Of a stretch of 10,216 bases of DNA, positions 1 through 7,044 are shown in pieces. This DNA comes from Opitutales bacterium (GTDB taxonomy: Bacteria > Verrucomicrobiota > Verrucomicrobiia > Opitutales > UBA9783): contig JAFVCI010000103.1 in NCBI GenBank assembly GCA_017479315.1, positions 1 to 10,216 on the forward strand, written 5' to 3'. How positions within the stretch are numbered: the stretch's first letter is position 1; every line of letters starts with the position of its first letter. A model generated the notes under the pieces. It was not told the origin of the DNA, did not search any database, and was given only the letters and a program-made list of their open reading frames with translations. Made by a program: the position numbers and the translations under genes.

Positions 1-807
1 ACCCAACCGACGGAACGTTTGGCGATCTTAAAATCCTACGTCACCACGCCTTTATTAAAAGCCTTTGCCGAAAAAAACGGTTTAAAGTGCGTTGAAACCC
101 ACACGGGCTTCAAGTGGATCGGCGCGAAGTTGAAAAAGTATGAAGAGCAGGCCAAAGAAGCTCTCTTTTGCACCGAAGGTCTTTGTTTGGATTACAAACG
201 CTGCACCTGCGAAGCGCGCCGCCGTTTACTCGGTCAACACTCGACGGTTCTTCTTCTGGGAGCGGAGGAGAGTTGCGGATTTTTGGCAAACGATGCCGTA
301 CGCGACAAGGATGCCAATGCCGCAACCTTAATGGCGTGCGAATTGGTCGCGTATTTAAAATCCGAAAAGCTCAATTATACGGAATATCTGGATCGCATTT
401 ACCGCAAGTATGGTTATTTTCATGAGGATTTGCTGAGCTTTACCTTCGAAGGTGCGGCGGGGCTGGAAAGGATCAAAAAATTGATGAGTTCTTACCGACA
501 ATGTCCGCCGAAAACGTTCGGCAACGCATGTGTCATAGAAATTATTGATTTTCTGAACACGGAAAAGATGAAAGACGCGGATGGCGATGCGGTTCCGCCG
601 AGTAATTTCATGAAGTTTCGCCTTGGGAATAATTGCACCGTCGCCGTTCGTCCGAGCGGCACTGAACCGAAAATCAAATTTTACCTGTTCGGCGAAGGAA
701 AAGTCCAAGAAGGCGATGATTTAAGCCGTATCAAGCGAGACGTTACGGAACGACTGAGTGCTTTAAAGGAAGCCCTCAAAAGCGACGTTGAGGAACGAAC
801 AAAATAA
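1..807 (+). CDS. Phosphoglucomutase/phosphomannomutase family protein, C-terminal part (5' end outside window)
   Basis: Alpha-D-phosphohexomutase, which interconverts hexose 1- and 6-phosphates in the cytoplasm. The frame is open from base 1, so the first in-frame TTG (19) is not a real start; 268 residues are visible. The order matches domains 3 and 4 of the family. Residues about 20-45 contain VTTPLLKAFAEKNG and TGFKWIGAKL. The sugar-binding loop GAEESCGF lies at visible residues 87-94, followed by RDKDANAATLM. The domain 4 phosphate-binding loop RPSGTEPKIKFY is at 217-228. Four-domain members of this type are about 550-600 residues, so the phosphoserine and metal-binding loops lie upstream of the window. 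Glucose versus mannose specificity cannot be decided here. A glucose role would fit glgB nearby, since glucose 1-phosphate feeds glycogen synthesis, but that is inference. The gene converges on P1 with 67 bases between stop codons. Confidence 0.93.
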   Translation, partial: TQPTERLAILKSYVTTPLLKAFAEKNGLKCVETHTGFKWIGAKLKKYEEQAKEALFCTEGLCLDYKRCTCEARRRLLGQHSTVLLLGAEESCGFLANDAVRDKDANAATLMACELVAYLKSEKLNYTEYLDRIYRKYGYFHEDLLSFTFEGAAGLERIKKLMSSYRQCPPKTFGNACVIEIIDFLNTEKMKDADGDAVPPSNFMKFRLGNNCTVAVRPSGTEPKIKFYLFGEGKVQEGDDLSRIKRDVTERLSALKEALKSDVEERTK

Positions 808-816
808 ACCCACCCT

Positions 817-852
817 AAAAAACAAAGACCTCAAAACCACTGTTTTGCTTTG
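817..852 (-). terminator. Intrinsic terminator of secreted-family gene P1
   Basis: A hairpin lies between the converging stop codons. The inner stem CAAAAC (832-837) / GTTTTG (842-847) is perfect around the tetraloop CACT. An outer stem CAAAG (823-827) / CTTTG (848-852) flanks it with a 4-base bulge. A6 at 817-822 gives a run of six T after the hairpin on the minus strand, about 22 bases past the P1 stop. On the plus strand the hairpin is followed by GCAGGGGGG, so it should not act well as a terminator for the mutase gene. Confidence 0.75.
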
Positions 853-874
853 GCAGGGGGGCTCTTCTCCGCGG

Positions 875-2149
875 CTATTCGCCTTTAAAAATACACAAAC
901 CGTCTGTTCCGAAATCCGTTGCAGACTGACCGTTCACAACGAACACATTCCTACAAAAAGCCGACAACAGCTTTCTTGTGCGGGTATCTATCGTCAAACG
1001 AAGCTTAATATTCAAATCGGCGACACGTCGATCCCAGTCCTCGCCATGAAGCTTTCTCGTGCCATCTTTATCCTCAAAATGCTCTTGGTAAATCCATATA
1101 TCAACCGTTACAGGCTCCGTACTTATCGGAATTTTCTTTCTTGTTTTTTCATTCGTCAGGTATCCTCCCCCCGCAAAACGGTTCCGATATTCCTCGAACG
1201 GCTCCTTGATTTCGTTTCTCACCTTTTCCTTTTCTTTTTCTTCTTCTTCTTTTTCCCACTTTTTTCTCAAAGCTTCCTTAAAAAGAGAACAAGATTTCAG
1301 ATATTCCGGCAATAAAGTTCGCACCTTTGAAAGAGCAATCCGAAGCTTATCATCTTGCAAATCGGGTACACGCCCGAGTTCTTTCAAAAAATCGTCCCAT
1401 GCGAGCAAAACCTTATTTCGGTCGGAATCACAGGAAATTTTTTGAAAAACACTCCATTTTTCCAATAAAAGTTTGTATCTCTCATTTCGTGGGGCGTGTT
1501 TCTTTAAAAGCTCTTCGCATTCCGCTATTTGAGATTTTATCTCTTTTTGCCGTTCCAAATATACCTTGCCGCAAAGCGAGTAGTTCTTAACTACGATTGA
1601 ATCTTCCTTATCCATTTTTCCTCGTACTTTCCACCGCTTGTGTTCTTGCAATTTCTCACAAAGACAACGGTACTCTTGGAAATCGATACAGGAAGTAAGG
1701 TTCGTATAGACCCTTCCGCTACTCTCGGCAACTGTCTTAAGAAACTCCGAGACAAAATCTTCTCCGAAAACCCCCGTCAAAAATTCTCTGCTCCGAACCA
1801 AATCGCCAATCAAAAACGGACCCTCGGTATCCACCGCCACACCCATTTCTAACATAAAATCGTCATCACAGGACACGGGAACATCGGAAAAACAGCAACT
1901 GCTCCAACGCCTTTCTTCCAAAGCCGTTTTATCGCCGCAAAGAGCCGTCAATTTTTCGCTATCCTGCATCGTCAAAGCATAAGCCTCCGGCAAATATCCT
2001 CCCGTTCCGTCCGCAACGAGCTTGTCGTTATCGATTTTTATACCCAACCGTCCCAACAAACTTTCCGCGTCGGGATATTGTGCATAGGAAGAATACGCCC
2101 CGACAAACGCCATGCCGACGCAAAGTGAGTGTGCCAATAATTTTCTCAT
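875..2149 (-). CDS. Putative secreted protein P1, member of a three-gene uncharacterised family
   Basis: I do not recognise this 424-residue protein. The start is ATG at 2149: Met-Arg-Lys followed by a hydrophobic stretch, then a likely signal peptidase site after SYA (about residue 23) and QYPDAESLL. Export is therefore predicted. Residues about 80-157 resemble P2 and P3: a WSSC motif at 82-85 (GFFSC in the paralogues), REFLTGVFGEDFVSEF at 121-136, and SCIDF at 153-157 (SCFDV in P3, SYVDV in P2). The middle is helical and charged, with coiled-coil-like stretches at about 195-235 and 285-325, including an EK-only run at 299-309. The last 100 residues (VDIWIYQEHF, then a region rich in beta-type residues) have no clear match in P2 or P3. 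No Shine-Dalgarno is visible before the ATG. The bases around the start, GATATGAGAAA, are identical to those of P2. The gene is monocistronic, convergent with the mutase and divergent from gpmA. Expression is likely; function is unknown. Confidence 0.85.
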   Translation of the reverse strand: MRKLLAHSLCVGMAFVGAYSSYAQYPDAESLLGRLGIKIDNDKLVADGTGGYLPEAYALTMQDSEKLTALCGDKTALEERRWSSCCFSDVPVSCDDDFMLEMGVAVDTEGPFLIGDLVRSREFLTGVFGEDFVSEFLKTVAESSGRVYTNLTSCIDFQEYRCLCEKLQEHKRWKVRGKMDKEDSIVVKNYSLCGKVYLERQKEIKSQIAECEELLKKHAPRNERYKLLLEKWSVFQKISCDSDRNKVLLAWDDFLKELGRVPDLQDDKLRIALSKVRTLLPEYLKSCSLFKEALRKKWEKEEEEKEKEKVRNEIKEPFEEYRNRFAGGGYLTNEKTRKKIPISTEPVTVDIWIYQEHFEDKDGTRKLHGEDWDRRVADLNIKLRLTIDTRTRKLLSAFCRNVFVVNGQSATDFGTDGLCIFKGE

Positions 2150-2285
2150 ATCAACGGAATTCGAAATAGTTTTGTTTCGGAAGAAAAATTTTTACAAGCA
2201 AAAAAACAACCTGCCTGTCGATACGGAAACGATCCTCTCGGTGAAAAAACCGTTACTTTCAATTTTTCATCTCAATGGTCTTTTC

Positions 2286-2314
2286 TTGAAAAACAGCCGT
2301 ATTTCTGATATAAT
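2286..2314 (+). promoter_or_regulatory. Sigma70-type promoter of gpmA (leaderless)
   Basis: TTGAAA at 2286-2291, a 17-base spacer, and a perfect TATAAT at 2309-2314. The expected start of transcription, about 7 bases after the -10 box, falls on the gpmA ATG at 2321. This predicts an mRNA with little or no 5' leader, in line with the missing Shine-Dalgarno. Confidence 0.85.
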
Positions 2315-2320
2315 TTTCAT

Positions 2321-3037
2321 ATGAAACGGCTGGTGTTGTTGCGGCACGGCGAAAGCGTTTGGAACCTGGCCAATCGCTTTACCGGCTGGACGGATGTGGA
2401 TTTATCGGATAACGGCAAAGCGGAAGCCAAAAAAGCGGGAAAATTACTGAAAGAACACAATTTTTCCTTCGACCGCACTTATTCATCCGTACTCAAGCGC
2501 GCCATCCGTACGTTGTGGATCGTACTCGACGAATTGGATGAAATGTGGCTTCCGACCGAACACAACTGGCGATTGAACGAACGTCATTACGGTGCGTTGC
2601 AGGGTCTCAATAAAGCCGAAACCGCCGTTCAATACGGTGAGGAACAGGTGCACTTGTGGCGTCGCAGCTACGATATACCGCCGCCTTTGTTGGAACCGTC
2701 GGACGAACGTCACCCGAAGAACGATCCGCGTTATGCCGACATCCCTGCCGAGCAACTGCCTGGCGGCGAAAGCCTCAAAGACACTTTGCATCGCCTGTTG
2801 CCTTACTGGCATTCAACCCTCGCGCCCGCTTTGAATGCGGGGCAGAAAATTCTCATCGTCGCCCACGGCAATTCCCTGCGCGCTTTGGTGCAATATCTGG
2901 ACAATCTTTCCAATGACGAAATTCTAAACCTCAACATCCCGACGGGCGTCCCGCTGGTATACGAATTGGATGACGATTTGAAGCCGATAAGGCACGGGTA
3001 TTTGAGAGAAAAGGGAATAAATTACGAAACCCGCTAA
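2321..3037 (+). CDS. gpmA: 2,3-bisphosphoglycerate-dependent phosphoglycerate mutase
   Basis: Interconverts 3-phosphoglycerate and 2-phosphoglycerate in glycolysis/gluconeogenesis, through a phosphohistidine intermediate; cytoplasmic. At 238 residues it is full length for the family (about 228-250). Visible motifs: the LLRHGESVWN signature at 6-15 with His9 as the phosphorylated residue, NRFTGWTDVDLS at 18-29, RTYSSVLKRAIRT at 52-64, LNERHYGALQG at 85-95 with the acid/base Glu87, and IVAHGNSLRAL at 179-189 with the second catalytic His182. The ATG at 2321 is the only sensible start because RHG follows at once and the promoter -10 box ends 7 bases upstream. It stands alone, between divergent P1 and convergent fabH. 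Nothing is missing from the active site. Confidence 0.97.
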   Translation: MKRLVLLRHGESVWNLANRFTGWTDVDLSDNGKAEAKKAGKLLKEHNFSFDRTYSSVLKRAIRTLWIVLDELDEMWLPTEHNWRLNERHYGALQGLNKAETAVQYGEEQVHLWRRSYDIPPPLLEPSDERHPKNDPRYADIPAEQLPGGESLKDTLHRLLPYWHSTLAPALNAGQKILIVAHGNSLRALVQYLDNLSNDEILNLNIPTGVPLVYELDDDLKPIRHGYLREKGINYETR

Positions 3038-3076
3038 CCGTCACTAAACGTTAAGAACGAAAATTAAAACTTCTTT

Positions 3077-3112
3077 ACAAAGTTTCTAACAAGCGAAAAG
3101 AAGCTTTGTTTT
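3077..3112 (+). terminator. Intrinsic terminator of gpmA
   Basis: Arms 3077-3087 (ACAAAGTTTCT) and 3099-3109 (AGAAGCTTTGT) form an 11-bp stem with one G-T wobble around an 11-base loop. The run of four T (3109-3112) begins in the last base pair. It starts 40 bases after the gpmA stop. The stem is AT-rich, so efficiency may be moderate. Confidence 0.65.
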
Positions 3113-3204
3113 ATCCGTCAATCTCCCTCTTTCCCGAGCAGATTCAACAATAGCAGGCTTCCAAAACCAAAATAACTTTTTTAATAATCGTCTGCCGATA
3201 ACAT

Positions 3205-3226
3205 AAAAACAGGCTCAACTCCCGTT
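3205..3226 (-). terminator. Possible intrinsic terminator of fabH
   Basis: On the minus strand, AACGGG (3226-3221) pairs with CCTGTT (3213-3208) with one G-T wobble around a 7-base loop. The run of five T (3209-3205) begins in the last two pairs. It begins 18 bases after the fabH stop. The stem is short, so this is a moderate call. Confidence 0.5.
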
Positions 3227-3243
3227 ACCTTTATTTCTTATTT

Positions 3244-4227
3244 TTACCACTGAACCAACGTCGCCGCCCACGTCAATCCGGCACCGAATGCCACAAGCAC
3301 GATACGGTCGCCTCTACAAAATCGACCCTCAACCATTGCCTGCGCGAAGACAATCGGGATCGATGCTGCGGAGGTATTGCCCGTATGTTCAATGTTACAC
3401 ACAAAACGTTCCATCGGTACCTGTAACTGTTGCGCCAGTGCCTGAACGATCCGAATGTTTGCCTGATGCGGAACAAACCACGCAATGTCTTCCGCCGTTA
3501 AACCGTTCCGTTTTAAAAGCTCTTCCGTGGCTTCCGCCATGTGACGAACAGCCGCCTTAAACAGTTCTTTACCGTTCATGGTAACGGTATGCAGGCAACC
3601 CTCGACGGTTTCTTTGGAAGCCGGTTGCGCCGAACCGCCCGCCGGCACGTACAGCAAATTCGCCGCCGAACCGTCCGCTCCCGCCAAACCGTCGACAATA
3701 GCAGGCAAATCGGACGCACCGTTGCCGAGTACAAACGCACCCGCTCCATCCCCAAACAGCACGCATGTAGCGCGATCTTCCCAATTAACAATGGAAGATA
3801 ACTTTTCGCTGCCGATGACCAACGCATGGCGGTAACGTTCATCCCGTAACAGGGAACGCGTCGCCTCCAAAGCGTACAAGAAACCCGAACAGGCAGCGTT
3901 CATGTCAAACGACGGCACGGAATTCAGTCCAAGCTTCGCCTGAATAAGAACCGCGGCTGAAGGCGTGACGTGATCCGGCGTTACGGTGGCGACAATTAAA
4001 AGATCGATATCGTTCGGTTTCAACCCGTCATCCTCAAGTGCCCGTTGCGCCGCCCGAACCGCCAAATCGGAACAAGCTTCACTTTCCGCCGCCAAATGCC
4101 GTTCGCAAATGCCCGTCCGCGTACGAATCCACTCATCGGACGTATCGACAACCTTCGCCAAATCGTTATTCGTGACCACACGCTCCGGCAGATAAGAACC
4201 GACGCCTTCAATTGAAATTGATTTCAT
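3244..4227 (-). CDS. fabH: Beta-ketoacyl-[acyl-carrier-protein] synthase III
   Basis: Condenses an acyl-CoA primer (classically acetyl-CoA) with malonyl-ACP to start type II fatty-acid synthesis in the cytoplasm. I chose ATG 4227 (327 residues) because MKSISIEGVGSYLPERVV lines up with the usual FabH N-terminus; an in-frame GTG 36 bases upstream would add an unusual 12-residue leader. Family motifs: VDTSDEWIRTRTGICERH at 27-44, the nucleophile Cys113 in NAACSGFLYALE, the active-site His254 in PHQANIRI, Asn284 in HTGNTSAAS, and the C-terminal GDRIVLVAFGAGLTWA. The Cys-His-Asn triad and its spacing agree with the E. coli enzyme (112/244/274 plus a small insertion). It stands alone here: no other fab gene, plsX or acpP is next to it, unlike the common fab cluster. 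It is divergent from glgB across about 316 bases. Confidence 0.97.
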   Translation of the reverse strand: MKSISIEGVGSYLPERVVTNNDLAKVVDTSDEWIRTRTGICERHLAAESEACSDLAVRAAQRALEDDGLKPNDIDLLIVATVTPDHVTPSAAVLIQAKLGLNSVPSFDMNAACSGFLYALEATRSLLRDERYRHALVIGSEKLSSIVNWEDRATCVLFGDGAGAFVLGNGASDLPAIVDGLAGADGSAANLLYVPAGGSAQPASKETVEGCLHTVTMNGKELFKAAVRHMAEATEELLKRNGLTAEDIAWFVPHQANIRIVQALAQQLQVPMERFVCNIEHTGNTSAASIPIVFAQAMVEGRFCRGDRIVLVAFGAGLTWAATLVQW

Positions 4228-4296
4228 TCGTTCGTTTAAATTTATGACACTACCCTCTCTCACAACAGTGCACCATCAAAAACATAACGCCCTAAG

Positions 4297-4452
4297 CAAC
4301 ATGTTGTGATGCTACATTGTAAGCAAAAAGACACGCTCTTGTATATAACTCAAATTTTAAATTCCATATACTAGGTTCCGATACGGTTATATTTTCTGGC
4401 AGTAAAACACAATTGTTTTTCCAGCAACAATTTATTCTTTGCCGAACAATTT
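4297..4452. promoter_or_regulatory. Divergent fabH-glgB control region
   Basis: The fabH-glgB gap is AT-rich and has no gene. It contains a 10-bp palindrome CAACATGTTG (4297-4306), a direct repeat TAAGCAA (4293-4299 and 4320-4326), a short palindrome ACAATTGT (4409-4416), and a direct repeat AACAATTT (4426-4433 and 4445-4452) 40-70 bases upstream of the glgB -35 box. Any of these could be an operator, but none matches a site I can name. No convincing fabH promoter was found on the minus strand. Confidence 0.3.
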
Positions 4453-4493
4453 CTTTTCAAAAACGAAAAATTCTCTCCAAAATCGTTGCATCT

Positions 4494-4522
4494 TTGCCTC
4501 TCTCTCCAAAACTCATTATAAT
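4494..4522 (+). promoter_or_regulatory. Sigma70-type promoter of glgB
   Basis: TTGCCT at 4494-4499 (4 of 6 matches to TTGACA), a 17-base spacer, and a perfect TATAAT at 4517-4522. The expected start at about 4529 leaves a leader of about 15 bases before the ATG at 4544. No Shine-Dalgarno lies in that leader (ACTTCTTCCGATT precedes ATG). Confidence 0.75.
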
Positions 4523-4543
4523 ATTTATACACTTCTTCCGATT

Positions 4544-6943
4544 ATGCCCCCGACCTTGCCATCCGAAAAGACTTCCCCTTTCTCCCCCTCCGATCTCCAT
4601 CTCTTTTCACAAGGCAATCACGATCGGATTTACGAAAAATTCGGGGCGCATCGGATGCAATACGGAAACGCGAACGGTTACCACTTCGCCGTTTGGGCAC
4701 CGAATGCGCAATACGTATCAGTGGTCGGTTCCTTCAACGGTTGGGATGATATGGCTCATCCGATGCAACACGTCGGTTCATCGGGGATTTGGGAAACATT
4801 CATTCCAAACGTCAAAGCGGGCGAAACCTACAAATACGCCCTTGTCGACTGCAACGGACAACGACGGCTCAAAGCGGATCCGTATGCTCGTTGGGGAGAA
4901 TATGACAAAGGGCACGCGTCCATCCTCTGTACACCGTTATCGGATTACGTTTGGCACGACGGCGATTGGATGACGAAGCGGATAGAACAAAATTCGTACG
5001 AACAGCCGCTGTCGGTTTACGAAGTGCATGCGGATTCCTGGAAACGCAACGCCGACAACAAACCGCTTTCCTATCGGGAACTGGCACATGAACTGGTTGC
5101 GTACTTAAAACAAACGGGTTTCACGCATGTGGAATTCATGCCGATTGCCGAACATCCGCTGACGGCGTCGTGGGGATATCAGGTCACGGGATTTTTTGCG
5201 CCGACATCGCGCTACGGAACGCCGCAGGACTTTCAATATCTGGTCGATACCCTGCATCAAAATAATATCGGCGTTATCCTCGACTGGGTGCCGGGGCATT
5301 TCCCGAAGGACGATTGGGGATTGGCGCGCTTTGACGGAACGGCGCTCTACGAATACCTCGATCCGCGTCTCGGTGAACAACCGGATTGGGGAACGTATGT
5401 TTTTAATTTCGGTCGCAACGAAGTGCGCAATTTTCTCATCAACAGCGCACTGTTTTGGGCGGATAAATATCACGTCGACGGGTTACGTTTTGATGCGGTT
5501 TCGTCCATGCTGTATTTGAATTTTTCGCGCAAAGACGGCGAATGGCTCCCCAATCGTTACGGCGGAAACATAAATCTCGAAGCCGTCGACTTTTTGCGCA
5601 CCGTCAACGACTGCCTGCATCAACGTTTCCCGGGGTTCATTACGATTGCCGAAGAATCGTCTTCCTTCGGGCGCGTTTCGCAACCGACCGCCGTCGAAGG
5701 ATTGGGGTTTGACTTCAAATGGAACATGGGGTGGATGCACGACACGCTTTCTTACCTCAAACGCGATCCGATCGCCCGCCGTTACCATCACAACCAAATG
5801 ACCTTTGCGATGCTCTATCAATACTCGGAACATTTTATCAACGCCTTTTCGCACGACGAAGTGGTCTACGGAAAATGTTCGCTGTTGCGCAACATGGGCT
5901 CTTGTTATGCGTCCGATAAATTTGCGACCCTGCGCGCGCTGTACGGTTTCATGTGGGGCTGGCCGGGGAAGAAACTGCTGTTTATGGGCGATGAATTCGC
6001 GCCGTGGGACGAATGGGATTTTCATAAGGAATTGGATTGGTTTTTGTTGCAACGCCCCGAACACGCCGGCGTACGGAAATTGGTTTCGGACTTAAACGCC
6101 CTCTATCGATCACACCCGGTGTGGTACCAATCGGATATGGAGCCGGGCGGTTTTTTCTGGATCAATCCCGATGATGCCGATAACAGCGTTTTTTCGTTTA
6201 TCCGCAAAGATCGCCGTCAACGCACCGAAGTCGACAAACTTTCGGAAGCTCTGCGACCGTCGCAACCGTTTCAACCCGATGAACGCCTGCGAGACGTTTG
6301 CCGCGCGTTGGGAGGGGGTACGGATGGCATCGGAACCAACGCCTCAACTGCCGAAAATTCGGGGACAACCGCCGCGATGAACGACGTCGGAACCCAAGCC
6401 GACATCACGGACGAACAACACACAATCCCCGAACCGACCGCCTCTTTCGGCAACGATCGCGCTTCGAACGACGTATTTTCGGTCGCGCCGACGGGCAATA
6501 CAAAAAATTCAATCGGCACCGAAAACACATGCGGTATGATTTGCGGAACGTCCGCGTCCGATTGTGGTGATGCGGGTTTGTGCCATGCGAAAAACGATGT
6601 TCAAAATGCCTGTTTGACGGATGTTGAACCTAATCATTCCGCCGATACAACGTCCAACACCGAACCGTTCGGCGAACCGCTGCTGTTTATTTCCAACTTT
6701 ACGCCCGTCGAACGTTCTCATTACAAATGCGGCGTTCCGTTATGCGGTGTGTGGCGCGAAATTTTCAACTCCGACGCAAGCATTTACGGCGGTCAAAACC
6801 GTGGCAACTGCGGTTGCGTTAAAGCTTTATCGGAACCGCACGACAATCAACCGTACACGTTGGATTTGTGCCTGCCGCCACTGTCGACGCTGATTTTGGA
6901 ACATGTGAGCGAAACAAAAAAGGAAACCAACGTCGCACGGTGA
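4544..6943 (+). CDS. glgB: 1,4-alpha-glucan branching enzyme with a large low-complexity insertion
   Basis: Forms alpha-1,6 branches in glycogen by transferring cut alpha-1,4 chains; GH13 family, cytoplasmic. I chose ATG 4544 (799 residues) because LHLFSQGNHDRIYEKFGAH follows as in other GlgB and the promoter lies just upstream; a frame-open TTG at 4439 lies upstream of that promoter. Domains: one CBM48 (about 35-130, with FAVWAPNAQYVSVVGSFNGWD), the (beta/alpha)8 domain (about 150-525) and the C-terminal beta domain. Catalytic residues: nucleophile Asp317 in VDGLRFDAV, acid/base Glu370 in ITIAEESS, and Asp438 in FSHDEV. Their spacings (53 and 68) equal those of E. coli GlgB. The odd part is residues about 557-710, a Ser/Thr/Asn/Asp/Gly-rich stretch placed between FSFIRKD and PLLFISNFTPV, which are nearly adjacent in ordinary GlgB. 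Without it the protein would be about 650 residues. The frame stays open, so the enzyme is probably active. No other glg gene lies beside it. Confidence 0.96.
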   Translation: MPPTLPSEKTSPFSPSDLHLFSQGNHDRIYEKFGAHRMQYGNANGYHFAVWAPNAQYVSVVGSFNGWDDMAHPMQHVGSSGIWETFIPNVKAGETYKYALVDCNGQRRLKADPYARWGEYDKGHASILCTPLSDYVWHDGDWMTKRIEQNSYEQPLSVYEVHADSWKRNADNKPLSYRELAHELVAYLKQTGFTHVEFMPIAEHPLTASWGYQVTGFFAPTSRYGTPQDFQYLVDTLHQNNIGVILDWVPGHFPKDDWGLARFDGTALYEYLDPRLGEQPDWGTYVFNFGRNEVRNFLINSALFWADKYHVDGLRFDAVSSMLYLNFSRKDGEWLPNRYGGNINLEAVDFLRTVNDCLHQRFPGFITIAEESSSFGRVSQPTAVEGLGFDFKWNMGWMHDTLSYLKRDPIARRYHHNQMTFAMLYQYSEHFINAFSHDEVVYGKCSLLRNMGSCYASDKFATLRALYGFMWGWPGKKLLFMGDEFAPWDEWDFHKELDWFLLQRPEHAGVRKLVSDLNALYRSHPVWYQSDMEPGGFFWINPDDADNSVFSFIRKDRRQRTEVDKLSEALRPSQPFQPDERLRDVCRALGGGTDGIGTNASTAENSGTTAAMNDVGTQADITDEQHTIPEPTASFGNDRASNDVFSVAPTGNTKNSIGTENTCGMICGTSASDCGDAGLCHAKNDVQNACLTDVEPNHSADTTSNTEPFGEPLLFISNFTPVERSHYKCGVPLCGVWREIFNSDASIYGGQNRGNCGCVKALSEPHDNQPYTLDLCLPPLSTLILEHVSETKKETNVAR
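6212..6673 (+). other. Low-complexity insertion within glgB
   Basis: Codes for about 154 residues inside the GlgB C-terminal beta domain, between two strands that are close neighbours in other branching enzymes. It is rich in Thr, Asn, Ser, Gly, Ala and Asp, has few hydrophobics, and has a scattering of Cys in its second half. The first 30 residues (about 557-590) are more ordinary and charged. I see no exact internal repeat, no direct repeats at its ends and no transposase remnant. It is most likely a disordered loop. Its boundaries are estimated from the family pattern, not from an alignment. Confidence 0.75.
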
Positions 6944-6963
6944 GCATTTGTTGCATCGTGGAT

Positions 6964-6980
6964 TTCCGAAGAGGAATTTT
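6964..6980 (+). terminator. Weak candidate terminator after glgB
   Basis: TTCC (6964-6967) and GGAA (6973-6976) form a 4-bp stem around GAAGA, followed by TTTT and, after GCAA, TTTTT. It lies 20 bases after the glgB stop. The stem is too short for a firm call. Confidence 0.3.
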
Positions 6981-7010
6981 GCAATTTTTAGATTATTCCA
7001 ATGCGTATTT

Positions 7011-7038
7011 TCGACGACAAACGGCATTTCGGTATAAT
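7011..7038 (+). promoter_or_regulatory. Candidate promoter in the glgB-P2 gap
   Basis: TCGACG (7011-7016, 4 of 6 to TTGACA), a 16-base spacer, and a perfect TATAAT at 7033-7038. The -10 box overlaps the left arm of a perfect 7-base inverted repeat, TTCGGTA (7028-7034) and TACCGAA (7062-7068), which could be an operator. Transcription would begin near 7045 and run into the small ORF at 7051 and the structured stretch beyond it. Confidence 0.5.
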
Positions 7039-7044
7039 TTTTAA

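Noticed and set aside
19..21. TTG as the start of the phosphohexomutase
   Set aside because: The frame is open to the first base of the window and the protein lacks its first two domains; it is a gene cut by the edge.
788..1315. 175-residue plus-strand ORF opposite P1
   Set aside because: Antisense to P1; its poly-Phe stretch is just the complement of the Glu/Lys purine tract.
4228..4263. GTG start of FabH 12 codons earlier
   Set aside because: The family begins right at MKSISIEGVGSYLP; the extra residues are not FabH-like.
4439..4543. Upstream extension of GlgB from a TTG
   Set aside because: The extension lies over and upstream of a good promoter and does not resemble a GlgB N-terminus; ATG 4544 fits better.
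4413..4973. 186-residue plus-strand ORF at the glgB start
   Set aside because: It overlaps the glgB promoter and CBM48 domain in another frame; no motif.
5483..6064. 193-residue minus-strand ORF inside glgB
   Set aside because: Fully antisense to the catalytic domain of a clear enzyme gene.
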